Below, one piece after another: positions 32,785-45,466 of a stretch of 64,000 nt of DNA. How positions within the stretch are numbered: the first letter of the stretch is position 1; each line of letters starts with the position of its first letter. Source of the stretch: Diphasiastrum complanatum (Eukaryota; Streptophyta; Lycopodiopsida; Lycopodiales; Lycopodiaceae); contig MU832240.1 of NCBI GenBank assembly GCA_029204225.1, positions 1-64,000 on the forward strand. Reading direction: 5' to 3'. Both the position numbers and the translations under genes were made by a program. Below the pieces are notes generated by a model. It was not told the origin of the DNA. It did not search any database and saw nothing but the letters and a program-made list of their open reading frames with translations.

Positions 32785-33715
32785 TTGACCTGGCTCATGG
32801 CCACGAGCAAGGAACTTTTGACCATTTTAATAAAGTTTTTGTGTGACGGAGAAAACAATTTACTGGGTTATTGTGAAAGATTGACGACTTATGGTGTTGC
32901 AAACTCGGTTCAGAAAATACAAAGTTTAGAATGTATGTTAAATGGTTTGCTTGCTGACGTATTATTACAAACAAAAGAAGATAATGCATGTTTACATAAT
33001 ATTATGTTAAATTTGAATGCAAGTAATGATCAATTCCGACAAGTTGTTCAGACATTACGTATATCAAATGACCAGTTAAAAGAAGAAACTCGCATACTAG
33101 ATAAGAGATTTAAGAAACAAGCGAAATAGAATTCTGAAGGACATTGATGAGCTTTCGCTAAATGGAGGCCAACGGAGCAAAAGAATTCAAGCATTCAAGC
33201 ATTGGATTTGAATCAGTTTTATTTTAGTTTTGTGAAGTAGCATGACATTTATTATGTATCCTATTTGGGTTTCTTGATTTTCATAATCATTTGCAATTGC
33301 AAATGAGCATCTGAAGAACAATGACCTGATTGGAAAATCACTGAGTTCGGTACTGACAACCAAATCCACAAAGTCTTTATTGGACAATAATCAATATTCT
33401 CGAATCAAGTCCAAGGTCACTAAGGCTTTGATGAACGAGGTCGGTAAGGTAATCGACCGCACGTTAGTTCAGGGAGCATGTGATTTCTCAAGTATTAGCA
33501 GGGAGGCATATGCCAGTATATTTAAAATTACTAAAGAGGCTTTTGGACAATTGCATGTAAGAAAATTTTCCATTCCTCATCCTTTTCAGATAAGATTGGA
33601 GAGAGATGTATTGAATAAGGGTATGCAAAACGTCATTGGAATCCCTTTCACATCAATGAGATTTACAACTCAAAGTCTGGCAATTTGTCATATAATTCAG
33701 CAACATCTCTTTTGA
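32785..33715 (+). CDS. Unrecognised coiled-coil ORFs, possibly two exons
   Basis: The first frame (32785-33129, 114 codons) encodes a helical, heptad-like protein (IQSLECMLNGLLADVLLQTKE... LRISNDQLKEETRILDKRF). A second frame at about 33290-33715 continues with helical sequence ending in IGKSLSSVLTTK, a basic KSKVTKALMNEVGKVIDR, and SREAYASIFKITKEAFGQL. The gap of 160 bp could be an intron, but I found no clean pair of sites. I recognise no family. It converges on the - strand locus ending at 33663 and may be part of the same gene cluster. The existence of a single gene is an inference. Confidence 0.35.
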
Positions 33716-34899
33716 CAAAAATGATTCTATATGTATTTTTTGGATATTTATGCCCTTGGGCAAAATAAGACAGGGCCTTGATGGCCATGAAGGTTCCCGC
33801 ATTTACAAAAAACCTTTCATGAAGAATACAAATTTCTTTATTTACAAAATGTTTCAAATAATGAGCCAATGAGGCATCCTTTTGTCTCTCACCTTGTCTC
33901 TCTCTCAATCCTCCATGCCTGCTAGCAAAGGCATCAACTTCAACAACACATAAATCAAGTGTTAGTCAAACTAGCAGATCAATCATCAGTTACACTTTAA
34001 ATAGTAAATGATTTTTGTGAGAAGGTGTACTTACCAAATCCTCCTCGTCAGCTTGGATCACACCAGCAGTTTCTAAATTGTGACCAGCAATAATGGTGGA
34101 TTGCTGGTCAGCTGGAATAGTATATATGGGAGGTGACGGATATTTTTTCTGAAAAGCCAAAAACTCCTCCTCAAATTCAGAAATCATCCTTGACATAAGA
34201 GATAATATCTCATGTTCTCTGAGATCCATCGGCGTCTCCGATGTCGCTAATGGACAAGAATGCAATATCGTCCATATGGTACACAGGGAGGTCCATCAGG
34301 GTTCTGCTCTGGTCAATCTCGCTCACGGTAGATAAGGAAGAGATAGACAGAGAATGAGCCTTGGCAAGATCATATAGCTGTGTTTGCCTGGCCTCCTCTA
34401 CATCTCCTAAAACCTCATCAGTAATGGAAACCTTTGAAGCCACACGAGTGGTAGGGGAGGGCAAACCAATCATGGACAACCCAGAAGATTTTGCCTCATC
34501 AGCGATAAGAGCAGAAAAGAAAAACATGAAGGCCATACCCTTCTGAACGAAATGACTTACTTAATTGTGTTCCTCACAAGGTATGACACGTTTAAACAGA
34601 TCAATAAGTTTGACAAACTTACGATCATGCCTTTGCTTGGCACTAGGCTGAGCATGAGTCAAATCTGTGAAATGCACAAATCTCAGGCCGTCCATCAGAA
34701 GGGTACCCTGTTGCAAGCACTCATAAACATCCTTGTACAGTTTGGGAAAAACTTCCTTGTGCTCAATAACAAATCTCTCTATGTCAAACTGAAAATCAAA
34801 ATAGGACAAAAAATGGGTCTGTCTATCGCTAACTGCAGCATCAACAAGGAAAGAACTAAGAGCTCTATCATAGATCAAACTACTAGAAGAGGAGGCCAT
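33663..34899 (-). pseudogene. Unrecognised gene divergent from the H3-Ulp1 gene
   Basis: The ATG at 34899 opens MASSSSSLIYDRALSSFLVD. A 113-codon stretch ends at a TAA (34561, where CAA would fit) and continues in the same frame to about 34210 through a hydrophobic AFMFFFSALIADEA and an acidic/Ser region (VSITDEVLGDVEEARQ... YHMDDIAFLSISDIGDADG). After a frameshift it goes on with MISEFEEEFLAFQKKYPS to 33990. A good donor (GATTTG/GTAAGTAC, about 34032) and an acceptor near 33935 suggest an intron. The last segment carries HYLKHFVNKEICILHERFF and FAQGHKYPKNTYRIIFVKRD. I recognise no domain. It shares an 835-bp divergent promoter with the gene at 35735. Confidence 0.5.
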
Positions 34900-35734
34900 A
34901 TCGATATGAGGCGCTGATTAGCAAAGGTAAAATCAACAGTGTAATCCTGGGTGCGTGACGGCGATATACACTTTACATGATGTCAAATATCGGAACTACG
35001 TGGCAGGGGAGCAGCGCGACTATGGAACGATCTGTTGGGTGTGTGGTAGCGATATTGTATGTACTGATTTAGCAGCAGGTCAGTTTTCTAGACTCAATAT
35101 GTGAAACTGAATTCCGAAAACAACACCCATATATATAGTCTAATTCAGAGCATCTGAACCGTACACGTGTTTCGGAAACGTGCCGTCAAAATTTCCATAC
35201 GTGTGGAAACGACGACCCAATCATTGGCATGACACGCGTACACTTCAGATCCTGACACGTGTGCTCGCACGTGTATGCCAACTGTACGATCGTATGAAGC
35301 AGTCGTCCCGTGATGCATGTGTGGCCCAGATCATGACACGTGTCCTCGCACGTGCATGCCAGTCGTATGATCGTTCGAATTGCTAATGTCCTGACAAATG
35401 ATAGGTCCGTGTGATGACACGTGCAAGGAGTAGAGGTGTCACATCACACGTGTGAGTATGATGGGACGTTCTACAGGTATAAAAGGACGTTTTTGGCTCA
35501 TATTTCAGTTTCGAATTTCTTCATTCCCTAGCTCTCCTCAACTTTTTTCGTTCAGTTCCGCTCCTCGCTATACGCATATCACTACCACGCGCCTAGAGAC
35601 TCACATATCAGTATAGCTTCCCCCTCTGCGCCTTGTGGCAATACGCCAGCTGCGATATCGCCATCATGCGCCTCCCTTATCGGATATGCACTTTTCTATC
35701 TCATTGGCGCATCATATCGATATCTTAGCTTGAA
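34900..35734. promoter_or_regulatory. Divergent promoter with a G-box array between two TATA boxes
   Basis: On the + side TATAAAAGG is at 35478, 257 bp before the ATG at 35735. On the - side CTATATATATGGG is at 35128-35140, about 230 bp before the ATG at 34899. Between them, 35163-35455, CACGTG occurs seven times, partly as a tandem ~75-bp unit (GACACGTGT.CTCGCACGTG twice). CACGTG is the plant G-box/ABRE core bound by bZIP and bHLH factors. The symmetry argues for one shared bidirectional control region. Confidence 0.65.
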
Positions 35735-37534
35735 ATGGCCCGTACCAAGCAGACAACATGCCTTACCACATTTCCTCGCCCTCCTGTACAAAGGGCAGTG
35801 GGCATTGGTAGGAGAGTAGGTTGGCCCAGAAGACCATGGTTAAAGGATATCAGGAGACTTCAGAGGACAATGAATCTTTTGATTTCTCGTGCTCCGTTCT
35901 ACAGGTCTGTGAGATTAGTGACAAGGTCACTCTCACATGATGTTCGCTAGAACATAATAGCCCTGGAAGTCCTCCATATTGCCTATGAGGACTTTCAAGT
36001 CAAATTCTTTGAGGACTCCACGCTTTGCACAGTGCACACTAAGAGAGTTACCCTCATGCCTCAGGACATGCATCTTGTCATGAGGCTGAGGAGTACATAT
36101 GATCAAGTCTTTAAGAGTGGCTTCACCTCTAGGCCACCACCTACAGAGAGAGGGCCTGTTTCTCAATGAAGAAGGAGAAAGCAGACCAAGCCCACCAGGC
36201 CTGCCAGACAAAGGGTGGTACTCAGCGAATCACCATTCCCTCCTCACATCTCTCGTCCTTTGGTTGGACCATCACACCAGTCTACAGTGCATTCTTCTCC
36301 TCCCACCACTCGTAACTATTCAAGTAGTTCCTCTTCCATTCCCTCCATTCCATCCCACAATAACGAGGATATGACCTCTACTGTAGATAAAATAATATCG
36401 GATCTAGATATAAGTTTAATAGGTGATTTTTATAATGATATTTGTGTAAGATTTCCTGTTGATCCGAAACATTCATTTTTGGATTCTGAGAGGTATATAG
36501 TTTTTAATGAGTATGTTGCGCTAGTAGGTCAATTTTCTTTTTGTGTAAGTCAATTAATTATGTAAATCACATAAATAAAGACTTTTGTGATGCCTTGAAG
36601 GATAAGACCTCAGATATATCAGATCTAGTTGTGGAGGCTGGTTTGATGTATTTTGTAAATAGATGTAAATGCGATGATACTAAGGACATTAAAGTTGTGC
36701 TGTCCTTTTTTGCACACAACCTTCATAGTCCAACTCGGACGACAAAATATCTTCTCCATACAACCTCGGAGACCAAAGTCTTTATTATTCCATACTGCCA
36801 AAAGTAAGTGATCACATAGAATAAATTCAAGTAATATTTTTATTAGGTATTGTAATTCCTTCAGTTTAACTAATTATCTCTTGTTTGCAATAAGCATTGG
36901 AGTATGCATATAATCTCCCTTAGGGAAGATTCAGATGAGATCATTAATCCCATCTGTTTAATGAATTCCTTGAGCTCTACCCATGCCGAAATGGACGTGA
37001 TGTACAACAGAATGTTGCCATTTTTACCAAGGCCGGATGGGGCCACTGTAATAGCCACCTGGAGATTGTTGATGCAGAAATAAATATTTCTCATCAAGTA
37101 TCTGATAGGTAATATGATGTATTTTTTTGAGAGTGCACAACTAACGTATTATACGTTTTGTGATTGAAGTCAGCTCAGCAAGATGATGGACATAGCTGTG
37201 GATGGTTCTCCATCCGCAATATACAGGATTTCTTAGAGTGGTACATCATGCAATCCGGGGCTCTAGATATACGAAAGGTAAATAGACTACTGAATGGCCT
37301 AACTAAATTATTTTCGATTTGGTTCCTGATCAATCAATTGACTCGGTTATTTTGGATTTGCAGTATAAATGTCGAGTATTTACAATGAATGAGATATATG
37401 AGTTTCGTCAACAAATGTTGGTGAACTTATTATCTCATGCAACACCCAGTCCAGCTGTGGATATGAGAGGGCAATCAAGTCCACAACTAACACTAGTACA
37501 GGGTGGAGATAATCCATATTACTTTGAGTTGTAA
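35735..37534 (+). CDS. Histone H3-like fold fused to a Ulp1-type cysteine protease, spliced, with nonsense changes
   Basis: ATG at 35735 (MARTKQT, identical to the H3 tail start). An H3-like fold follows: RPWLKDIRRLQRTMNLLI, APFYRSVR (APF is the CENH3-like form) and FFEDSTLCTVHTKRVTLMPQ. The same frame passes, through TAG 35948 and TGA 36167 (CAG and CGA would fit), into a basic patch (KPTRPARQR), a Pro/Ser linker and helical sequence. A 2-bp frameshift lies near 36545. The protease has VFIIPYC, then HWSMHIISL (His, 36895), ICLMNSLSSTHAEM (Asn at 36964 where Asp is catalytic) and QQDDGHSCGWF (Cys, 37197). Introns 37109-37173 and 37278-37363 are GT-AG and keep frame. A third, 36804-36894, fits imperfectly. 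TAA at 37081 is also C-to-T-like. It ends at TAA 37534. Ulp1 proteases remove SUMO. The joint function is unknown. Confidence 0.7.
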
Positions 37535-37717
37535 ATAATAGATTAAATAGAGATATAGATTTTTGATGTAATGCCTTGTGAATAATTATGGGCATATAGA
37601 AAGATAGAGACCATGGGGTAAAAGCATCCATTGTAAAATACAGGACGCACATGTACATTCTCAAAAAATGAGAAATATATTGATATTTATGAGAGTTTTT
37701 ACAAATCTTGTATCATG

Positions 37718-39072
37718 ATTGCTCTATTATTTGAACAATTCCCCCCAAATTTTTGCATTTGATTTTCTCTTCATGTCTTTTACGTATCTGCACAAACATA
37801 CATTAATCAAATTACAATTAGTGATCCGAATATTGACAAAAAGGATAATGAATACAAATTAATATACAAATTCATAAATTTGTCATACCAATTTTCCATC
37901 CAATATAAAACTGAAATATTCGGGGATATCTTGTTGTAAAAGTGTCAGTTCCGTTCTAATGTAGAATAAGGTCCAGTCGTGCTCAACCTCAATAGTAGTA
38001 AGTAAATCCCCATTTGCCATGATATCAATGCATATACGATCAGTGTGTCCAATGCTGTCTAGATCTTGATCTAATGGGGCCCAAGTACCATTGTGTTCTT
38101 TCCATCTCTGATAATGAAACACCATACTTAGCATTTGCTTTTCTATACTGTATCTAAATGATATGGATGAATGTTTGATTCTACAAGCAATATCTGCAGT
38201 GGATCTTATATCCCAACCTTTGTCCATGAATTTGAATTAAAAATCATCTGATAGATTTTTGCAAACAAACAATGTGGGAGTTTGATGCACCTCTGTGTTT
38301 GAAAAAGAGCTGACAAACAATGACATTGGAAAAAACCAGCTTAAGTGCACATTTCTTGATCGAGTACTAGTTTTGAGTGACTTTTGTACATCATTATATA
38401 GCTTGGAACAAAAACATTATATTGTCGTTGACTGCAATCCACCACACGTTATCTTGAAAATTAGGTAGAGGTATACACTCTAGTTTTTCCATTCCTCCAT
38501 TTGTGTCTGGAATATACATAGCATTGTAAAAAACTATTCCAGAATCTGCAAGTTCTTTTGTCGTTCGTCCTCTGTATTGCAATTTGCCAATTTCTGAATG
38601 GATGACATCTATAATACCTGAAAGAGACGCCACAAGTTCCCATTCATGTAATTTTGAAGGATATAGATCTGCAATATAAAATCATAATAAGCTCCGATTC
38701 ATAAATACGATTACGTTTTAAAAATGACAAGCAATCCAAAAAATTAAGATACTTACAATTACACTTTCAAAAATCATGTGGATTTATAGCCTCCACATTA
38801 AGTTCTGAATGCATATAAACATGTTGAATAAGCACCTCTGAAATGGTTTGTCCTCCTGGAGAAACTTTGAAATCAATAATCCGCCCTTTCCAATAAGATC
38901 TATATGTATACTTGGCCTTTTTCTTTTGGTGAAAAGCCCCTCTCGTCGATGGATGCATCAGTACCCAAGAAGCCTCATGATATTCACGAGCAATCCATGT
39001 GCCATCATCTTCTTTCTCATTATAAAAAATTGTAGAGCATATCAAGGATCTCGGTCTCCTTCTCATCGCCAT
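37718..39072 (-). CDS. Unrecognised multi-exon gene convergent with H3-Ulp1
   Basis: Exon A (39072-38757) reads MAMRRRPRSLICSTIFYNEK... DDGTWIAREYHEASWVLMHP... YTYRSYWKGRIIDFKVSPGG and ends at a consensus GTAAGTAT donor. A TGA three codons earlier sits where CGA would fit. Exon B begins at 38672 after TTTTATATTGCAG and continues in frame (LYPSKLHEWELVASLSG... to 38394). A third segment is at 38227-37885 (YSIEKQMLSMVFHYQRWKEH... GDLLTTIEVEHDWTLFYIRTEL... YFSFILDGKL). It splices at GTATGA/CAG (37797) into a short last exon ending at TGA near 37718. The joins keep frame and phase, which supports a real gene. I recognise no domain. The GDLLTTIEVEHDW..FYIRTELT part has a beta-grasp-like look but this is only an impression. 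Confidence 0.55.
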
Positions 39073-39099
39073 AGCCTGAAGAGTTCGTGTTTGAACTCG

Positions 39100-39420
39100 T
39101 CAATATGAGAGTCCAGAGTATAATAGGCACCAAACCTATTTGTGAGTCCCAAGATAATTTTAACTTGAGGTTAACCCAAGCAGTTTAGTCAACCAGTTGT
39201 CGCGCATGCCAACCAATAGTATGCTTCCAATCTACTGGACCGAAAATTCAAATTTGCCCACACATGAATTGTGTTTTCCGGGTCAGGCGAGTTATGTTAC
39301 ATAGAAGCCACTATGTCAAGAACCGATTGGGCCACGGACATAAACAACAAGGAAAAAAAAAAACTCATAACAAACGGCTCTTCTAAGTTTGAGAACTCCT
39401 ATAATGTAAATGACAGGATG
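39100..39420. other. Intergenic, no gene
   Basis: No coding signal. It separates the - strand spliced gene from the CACTA terminus. Confidence 0.5.
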
Positions 39421-39989
39421 CACTACAAGAGGACGGGTGATTTCCAAGGCTTTTTTTGTGCGTTTTTTTTTAACGATAGTTTTTAAAATGAGTCGTTGGG
39501 GGGCAAAAAGCTCAAGCCTCAGGTCTGGTTTCTAGCCTCGGTATAAGCCTACCAAATTTTAACTTGTTTTTCAAACATTTATAGAGAGTATTATAAAGAG
39601 GCATATACAGAGGGATATAAAGGGCCCTTCGTCATAACCCACGATACGTTATAGAGTGTAAATGGATCTCAGTTTTGAAATTTGTTACCTATCAATACAT
39701 TAAATTCTATTTTCTATCAACATTGGTTGTCATATGCACAAGTGAATAAAGAAATTTATGTATCACAAAAAAATGATAACCACAATTTGTGTACTCACAT
39801 GCGTTGACTTCTTGTTTGATGTCAACTAGTCAATTAATAAAGTGTAATCGCACCTGTGAGAAATATGATTAATATTACAATGAGTTTAAATACATTATAC
39901 TGTCTCATTTATTTATTTGGTGATTCGTCGTTATCATTTGCCGCATCAGAATGCAACATATCCGCCAAACCAAATGAGACCCAAATATC

Positions 39990-40943
39990 TCATATAGCTT
40001 CGTTATTAGTAAGTTGATCTTCAAAAGCTAATGGCGACGATGACAACGAGTGAGATCGAGAAGGTGTGTCGTGTGTCATCGATCCATCCGATGATGATAC
40101 ATCACGTTCAACACCATCATTAGCTTGTGAAGCTTGCATATGATCGTCCTCTGAAAATGTGTCATCGATTCCATCAACATGGTCTTGTTCATGAGGTGCA
40201 TCAGTTGGCACCGTCATGTCCTCCACAACATCTCTATCTTCAAAAATTCTTTTACTTTGAGAAGCGACTTGAATCACATACCACCATCTAGGATCTGAAT
40301 GATCGGGGTGAAAGACCACCTATAATTGATCGATGTTACTATAAACATTGACTAATAATTAGTATCCATAGCTATGTTACAGTTGCTTGGATATACACAT
40401 ATTATACATTTTTTGCAGTATACTGAAAATCGACTGATTGACAACAAAAGAGCATAGACATCTTGAAGACATTGAAGAAATGTACCTGGTCACATTGTTA
40501 AGGAAAAACAAATGTATCGCTTTGATCCGTCCAAAGCTTGGTAGAGTCAATGGCAAAATAACTACTCTCATCTTTCATGACAGTTGCATTGGGACCATTG
40601 CAAATAACTTTGAACCATTTGACATCAAATATAAAAAAGCTGAATTGCCTAAATCCAACTTCGAGGATGTCATTGATTGTCCCACAATAAGCAAGTTGAG
40701 AAGAGAGTAAATTGGTGTCTGCCATACTTGCTCGACTCTCTTGGGTAAAATTTGCCATGACTCCACAATCGTATGTGTTTTTATTTTTGTCAATGTGCTC
40801 TGTACAAAAGAGTCGTCCATGTGTCCAGAGTGCATTGTATTTTTTGTACTAAACAAAATAGAAAAAAATGTGTTAGGAACAACAAACATGTATAAAATTT
40901 CACATACAAATGATTTAATTAACATGTGAATGATGATCATCAT
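39990..40943 (-). pseudogene. CACTA transposase, DUF4216 region
   Basis: In two broken frames: CGTINDILEVGFRQFSFFIFDVKWFKV... SSYFAIDSTKLW... DTFVFP (40720-40500), then after an apparent intron VVFHPDHSDPRWWYVIQVASQSKRIFEDRDV (40325-40220) and an acidic/Ser tail. This is the DUF4216 module of plant CACTA transposases (..FVLASQ.. WHVV.. is the common form). It lies downstream of the DUF4218-like part, in the normal order. Confidence 0.75.
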
Positions 40944-40979
40944 AGCTTACATGTAACTCACACCCCCTTGCAAATCACT

Positions 40980-41085
<106 letters not shown>

Positions 41086-41109
41086 TTCTTGGTTATTTGC
41101 CGAGGCTTC

Positions 41110-41845
41110 TCTAAGGGCATCACGTAGCTAATTAAGCATCATGTCCTTGCGTAGAAGGGCAAGGTTAGGTGGATATGGTTGTCTTCTATGACCTCCCTTG
41201 AAAGTGGCTCGTCTATGAGCCTTGGCCTCTTCATATAGAGAAATCCACTTTTGCATTTCTTCACTATTAAGAATGCAAAACTTATTTACCTTCTCCTTAA
41301 AAACTTTCTCAACACCAAGGGAAGCACAAACTGCATGAGCAAAAACAATCTGGCCATTGAGATACAGATATGCGCAATGAGATCATCATGAAATTACAAG
41401 ACATGCTATAAAATGTAATCCAGAATGCTGAGGTGGAAGCAACATAAAAAAACATGCCATGCCAACTTGTAAAAAATTATGCAAGTCATGAGACTTTCGT
41501 CCACTTAGCTTGTTGTCCCTTGTGAAGGCACCCTGCACTTTAGGCATCACATGTTTCCTGTCAGAGTTTGAAATGAGGCTATTGCCTTCTTTACAATCGT
41601 CTCTTCTCTCCGCGAGAAGATCCATTGAGCCTTTGGGAGGACAATTGAATTCCCTACCATTTGTGGGCATAAATTGGCCATCTTTTCCACTTCTTTTAAG
41701 TCATCTCGTGCATCTTTTTTATCTTTGGCACTGGTTAAGTGTTCCCAGATTGTGCTCCCCACATTCTTGAATATGTGCATGCAAGAGGGAGTCGCCTAGA
41801 CCTTGATTGGATCTCCAAATTTGAAGCCAATCACTTGCTTACAAC
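41110..41845 (-). pseudogene. CACTA transposase, DUF4218 region
   Basis: MHIFKNVGSTIWEHL, KDARDDLKEVEKM, IVLPKAQWIFSRREE (41780-41610), then after a frameshift DNKLSGRKSHDLHNFLQVGMACFFMLLPP, AHICISMARLFLLMQF and KFCILNSEEMQKWISLYEEAKAHRR to 41200. H.FKNV, L..G.KSHD.H and the spacing match DUF4218 of plant CACTA transposases. Frames change at least twice. It is followed by a 102-bp CT array. Confidence 0.75.
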
Positions 41846-42304
<459 letters not shown>

Positions 42305-42365
42305 TAGTGGGCATCCCAATCAACAGTGTGAGGACATCCCGTATAAGAGCTTGTTTAAGGGTGGG

Positions 42366-42417
42366 TTACCCACCCTACTCTCCCTAAGCGTGACATAGGG
42401 AGAGCAGGGTGGGTTAA
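42366..42417. repeat. Hairpin with ~20-bp stem
   Basis: TTACCCACCCTACTCTCCCT pairs with AGGGAGAGCAGGGTGGGTTAA around AAGCGTGACAT, with one mismatch. A decayed relative (same loop GCGTGACATAGGG) is at about 48776-48827. Such hairpins close to a terminus are a Helitron hallmark, but no CTRR end follows at the right place. Confidence 0.8.
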
Positions 42418-42432
42418 CATCTCCCTTACATG

Positions 42433-42580
42433 TTGTCTCTAAAATATCTTTAATATATATACCAGTAAAGAGTGCCCGTCATTGACGGGTGAGCAACGAT
42501 GGTTTAGGAGGAAAGCTGATGGTCGTTGCGGGTGGCCGATGTATGTGTGTGTATGTACGTGGCCATAGCTGATGGCACGA
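42433..42580 (+). repeat. Element start with GTGCCCGTC..TTGACGGG palindrome, copy 1
   Basis: TCTCTAAAATATC, a TA-rich run, then GAGTGCCCGTCATTGACGGG and GATGGTCGTTGCGGGTGGCC. It is shared with 48841-49022 and, weakly, 44110-44175. The TC start, TA-rich tract and short palindrome resemble Helitron 5' ends. That is a similarity of form only. Confidence 0.45.
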
Positions 42581-42628
42581 GCGACTGATGGGGGGTGGGT
42601 GTGCACGAGCGTGATGTGTGTGTGATGC

Positions 42629-44110
<1,482 letters not shown>

Positions 44111-44434
44111 TGTGCATATCGTTGACAGGTAATGGAGGCCAATCTAGGTGGCGACTGATGATTTGGATGATGGCCAATCTCGCGCATCTCGAATATCTAA
44201 CATTCCATTTAGAGAATTAAGCCAAGGGGATAGTAATCCATCTTAAAATATTTATCATAGAGGATAAATACATAATCGAACGTTTGTATAACCTATGCTT
44301 TGAAACAGCTTAGCAAAGAAAGGAGAGATGGATGAATGATTTACATTCAAAGAATTCTTGAAAATACATTCTAAACAATACATGTCATTTGGATAAAGAT
44401 AAAATACATTTTTGAACTGTAAATAAAAAGAGTT
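44111..44434. other. No gene
   Basis: A weak copy of the GTTGACAGG..GGCCAATCTAGGTGGCG block seen at 48870-48930, then AT-rich DNA up to the exon-like ORF. Confidence 0.5.
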
Positions 44435-44761
44435 TCAAAACATCGTAGAAATGTCATCACTTAAATCTAATACCATCACCTGGCTATACACCAGGCTATC
44501 TAACATTGCCTCAAAGGCAGATGCACTAATAGTGCTGCTATTCCTATAAACATATCTTATATCACTAAGTAGCAAATCTACATCTAAGAGCAAATGAAAT
44601 CTCTGAGGAGATGTGGCAATGATGCTCTCTTCACTAATCAAATAACAAATATATAGCTCCAACAACCACATGAATGTGCTGCACAAGATATGCTCTCCAT
44701 CACCAAGCAGCTCCCTAAACTCCACGGAAAATCGATGATGATCCACCATCAAGTTCACCAT
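44435..44761 (-). CDS. Conserved unknown exon, copy A
   Basis: The exon begins at ATG 44761 immediately after a TTTGTGCAG acceptor and is open to 44435, 108 codons. Landmarks: FRELLGDGEHILCSTFMWLLELYICYL, HLLLDVDLLLSDIRYVYRNSS, FEAMLDSLVYSQVMVLDLSDD. A paralogue at 50339-50665 keeps the same acceptor, start and spacing with many residue changes. The upstream 90 bp is also shared (44885-44980 with 50690-50775). I recognise no known family. Keeping the frame through this divergence suggests past selection on a protein. Confidence 0.6.
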   Translation of the reverse strand: MVNLMVDHHRFSVEFRELLGDGEHILCSTFMWLLELYICYLISEESIIATSPQRFHLLLDVDLLLSDIRYVYRNSSTISASAFEAMLDSLVYSQVMVLDLSDDISTMF

Positions 44762-44980
44762 CTGCACAAACACACAGGTGGCCAACTGTTATTAGATGAG
44801 ACAAATCATAATATCAAGATTGAACATTGTCAAAAATGATTTATGTAGGACCGAAACATGTATCACGCTACATTTATAAACCCTAATCTATGCAATGTAT
44901 TTGGTCAAAATAACAAACGACTCACCAACATTACTGACATAAAAAACTGACATGCTTGTTGACTGGATTCAATGTTTGAG

Positions 44981-45417
44981 AGTTTGTCATCAACTAAGAT
45001 GCACCTATAGTACGGACAAACCTTCCTTGTAGACTGCTCCCAAACTGCGTCTGTTTGTTGTGTGACACGGGTTATGCTATAACTTTCACCTAGGAAGATG
45101 CAAAACCTTCAAATTAGGATAGGCTCTGATTGGTTTACAGTTTTCACTGTAGGCCTCTACAATTGTACACAAATTTTAAACTTTGGTATTCACCAAGATT
45201 GTGTACGGTTGCAGATGCCTACATCTAAATGCTTGCAACAATAAGAGTCTCTCCAAATTTGAAGGTTACATTCTCCCAGGTGGAAGGTGTGGCAAAGCCT
45301 ATATCAGACAAACAATAATAATCACCAACTACAAAAACAACATTTACGTTTATTTGAATGTACATACATACATATATAACAAAAGGTTATCTCCCATGAA
45401 AAATACGGATTTTCCAG
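44981..45417. other. No gene
   Basis: No coding signal. ACATACATACATATATAAC at 45361 is a short simple repeat. Confidence 0.5.
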
Positions 45418-45466
45418 GTACAACAGATTAGCAATCCGCCGCTTTAGTCCACTCGGCCATCTCTCC
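45418..45466 (-). tRNA. Truncated tRNA-Ser(GCU)-like sequence
   Basis: The - strand reads GGAGAGATGGCCGAGTGG, then ACTAAAGCGGC and the anticodon arm GGATTGCTAATC with GCU, then TGTTGTAC. It covers the acceptor 5' strand, D arm and anticodon arm of a serine tRNA. It most resembles plastid trnS-GCU. No T arm (GGTTCGAATCC) or acceptor 3' strand follows, so it is a fragment, either inserted plastid DNA or a tRNA-derived element. Confidence 0.65.

Noticed and set aside
35735-36168. An ordinary canonical histone H3 gene
   Set aside because: The tail after MARTKQT diverges completely, the fold is only partly conserved, and the frame continues toward the protease; it is not a replication H3.
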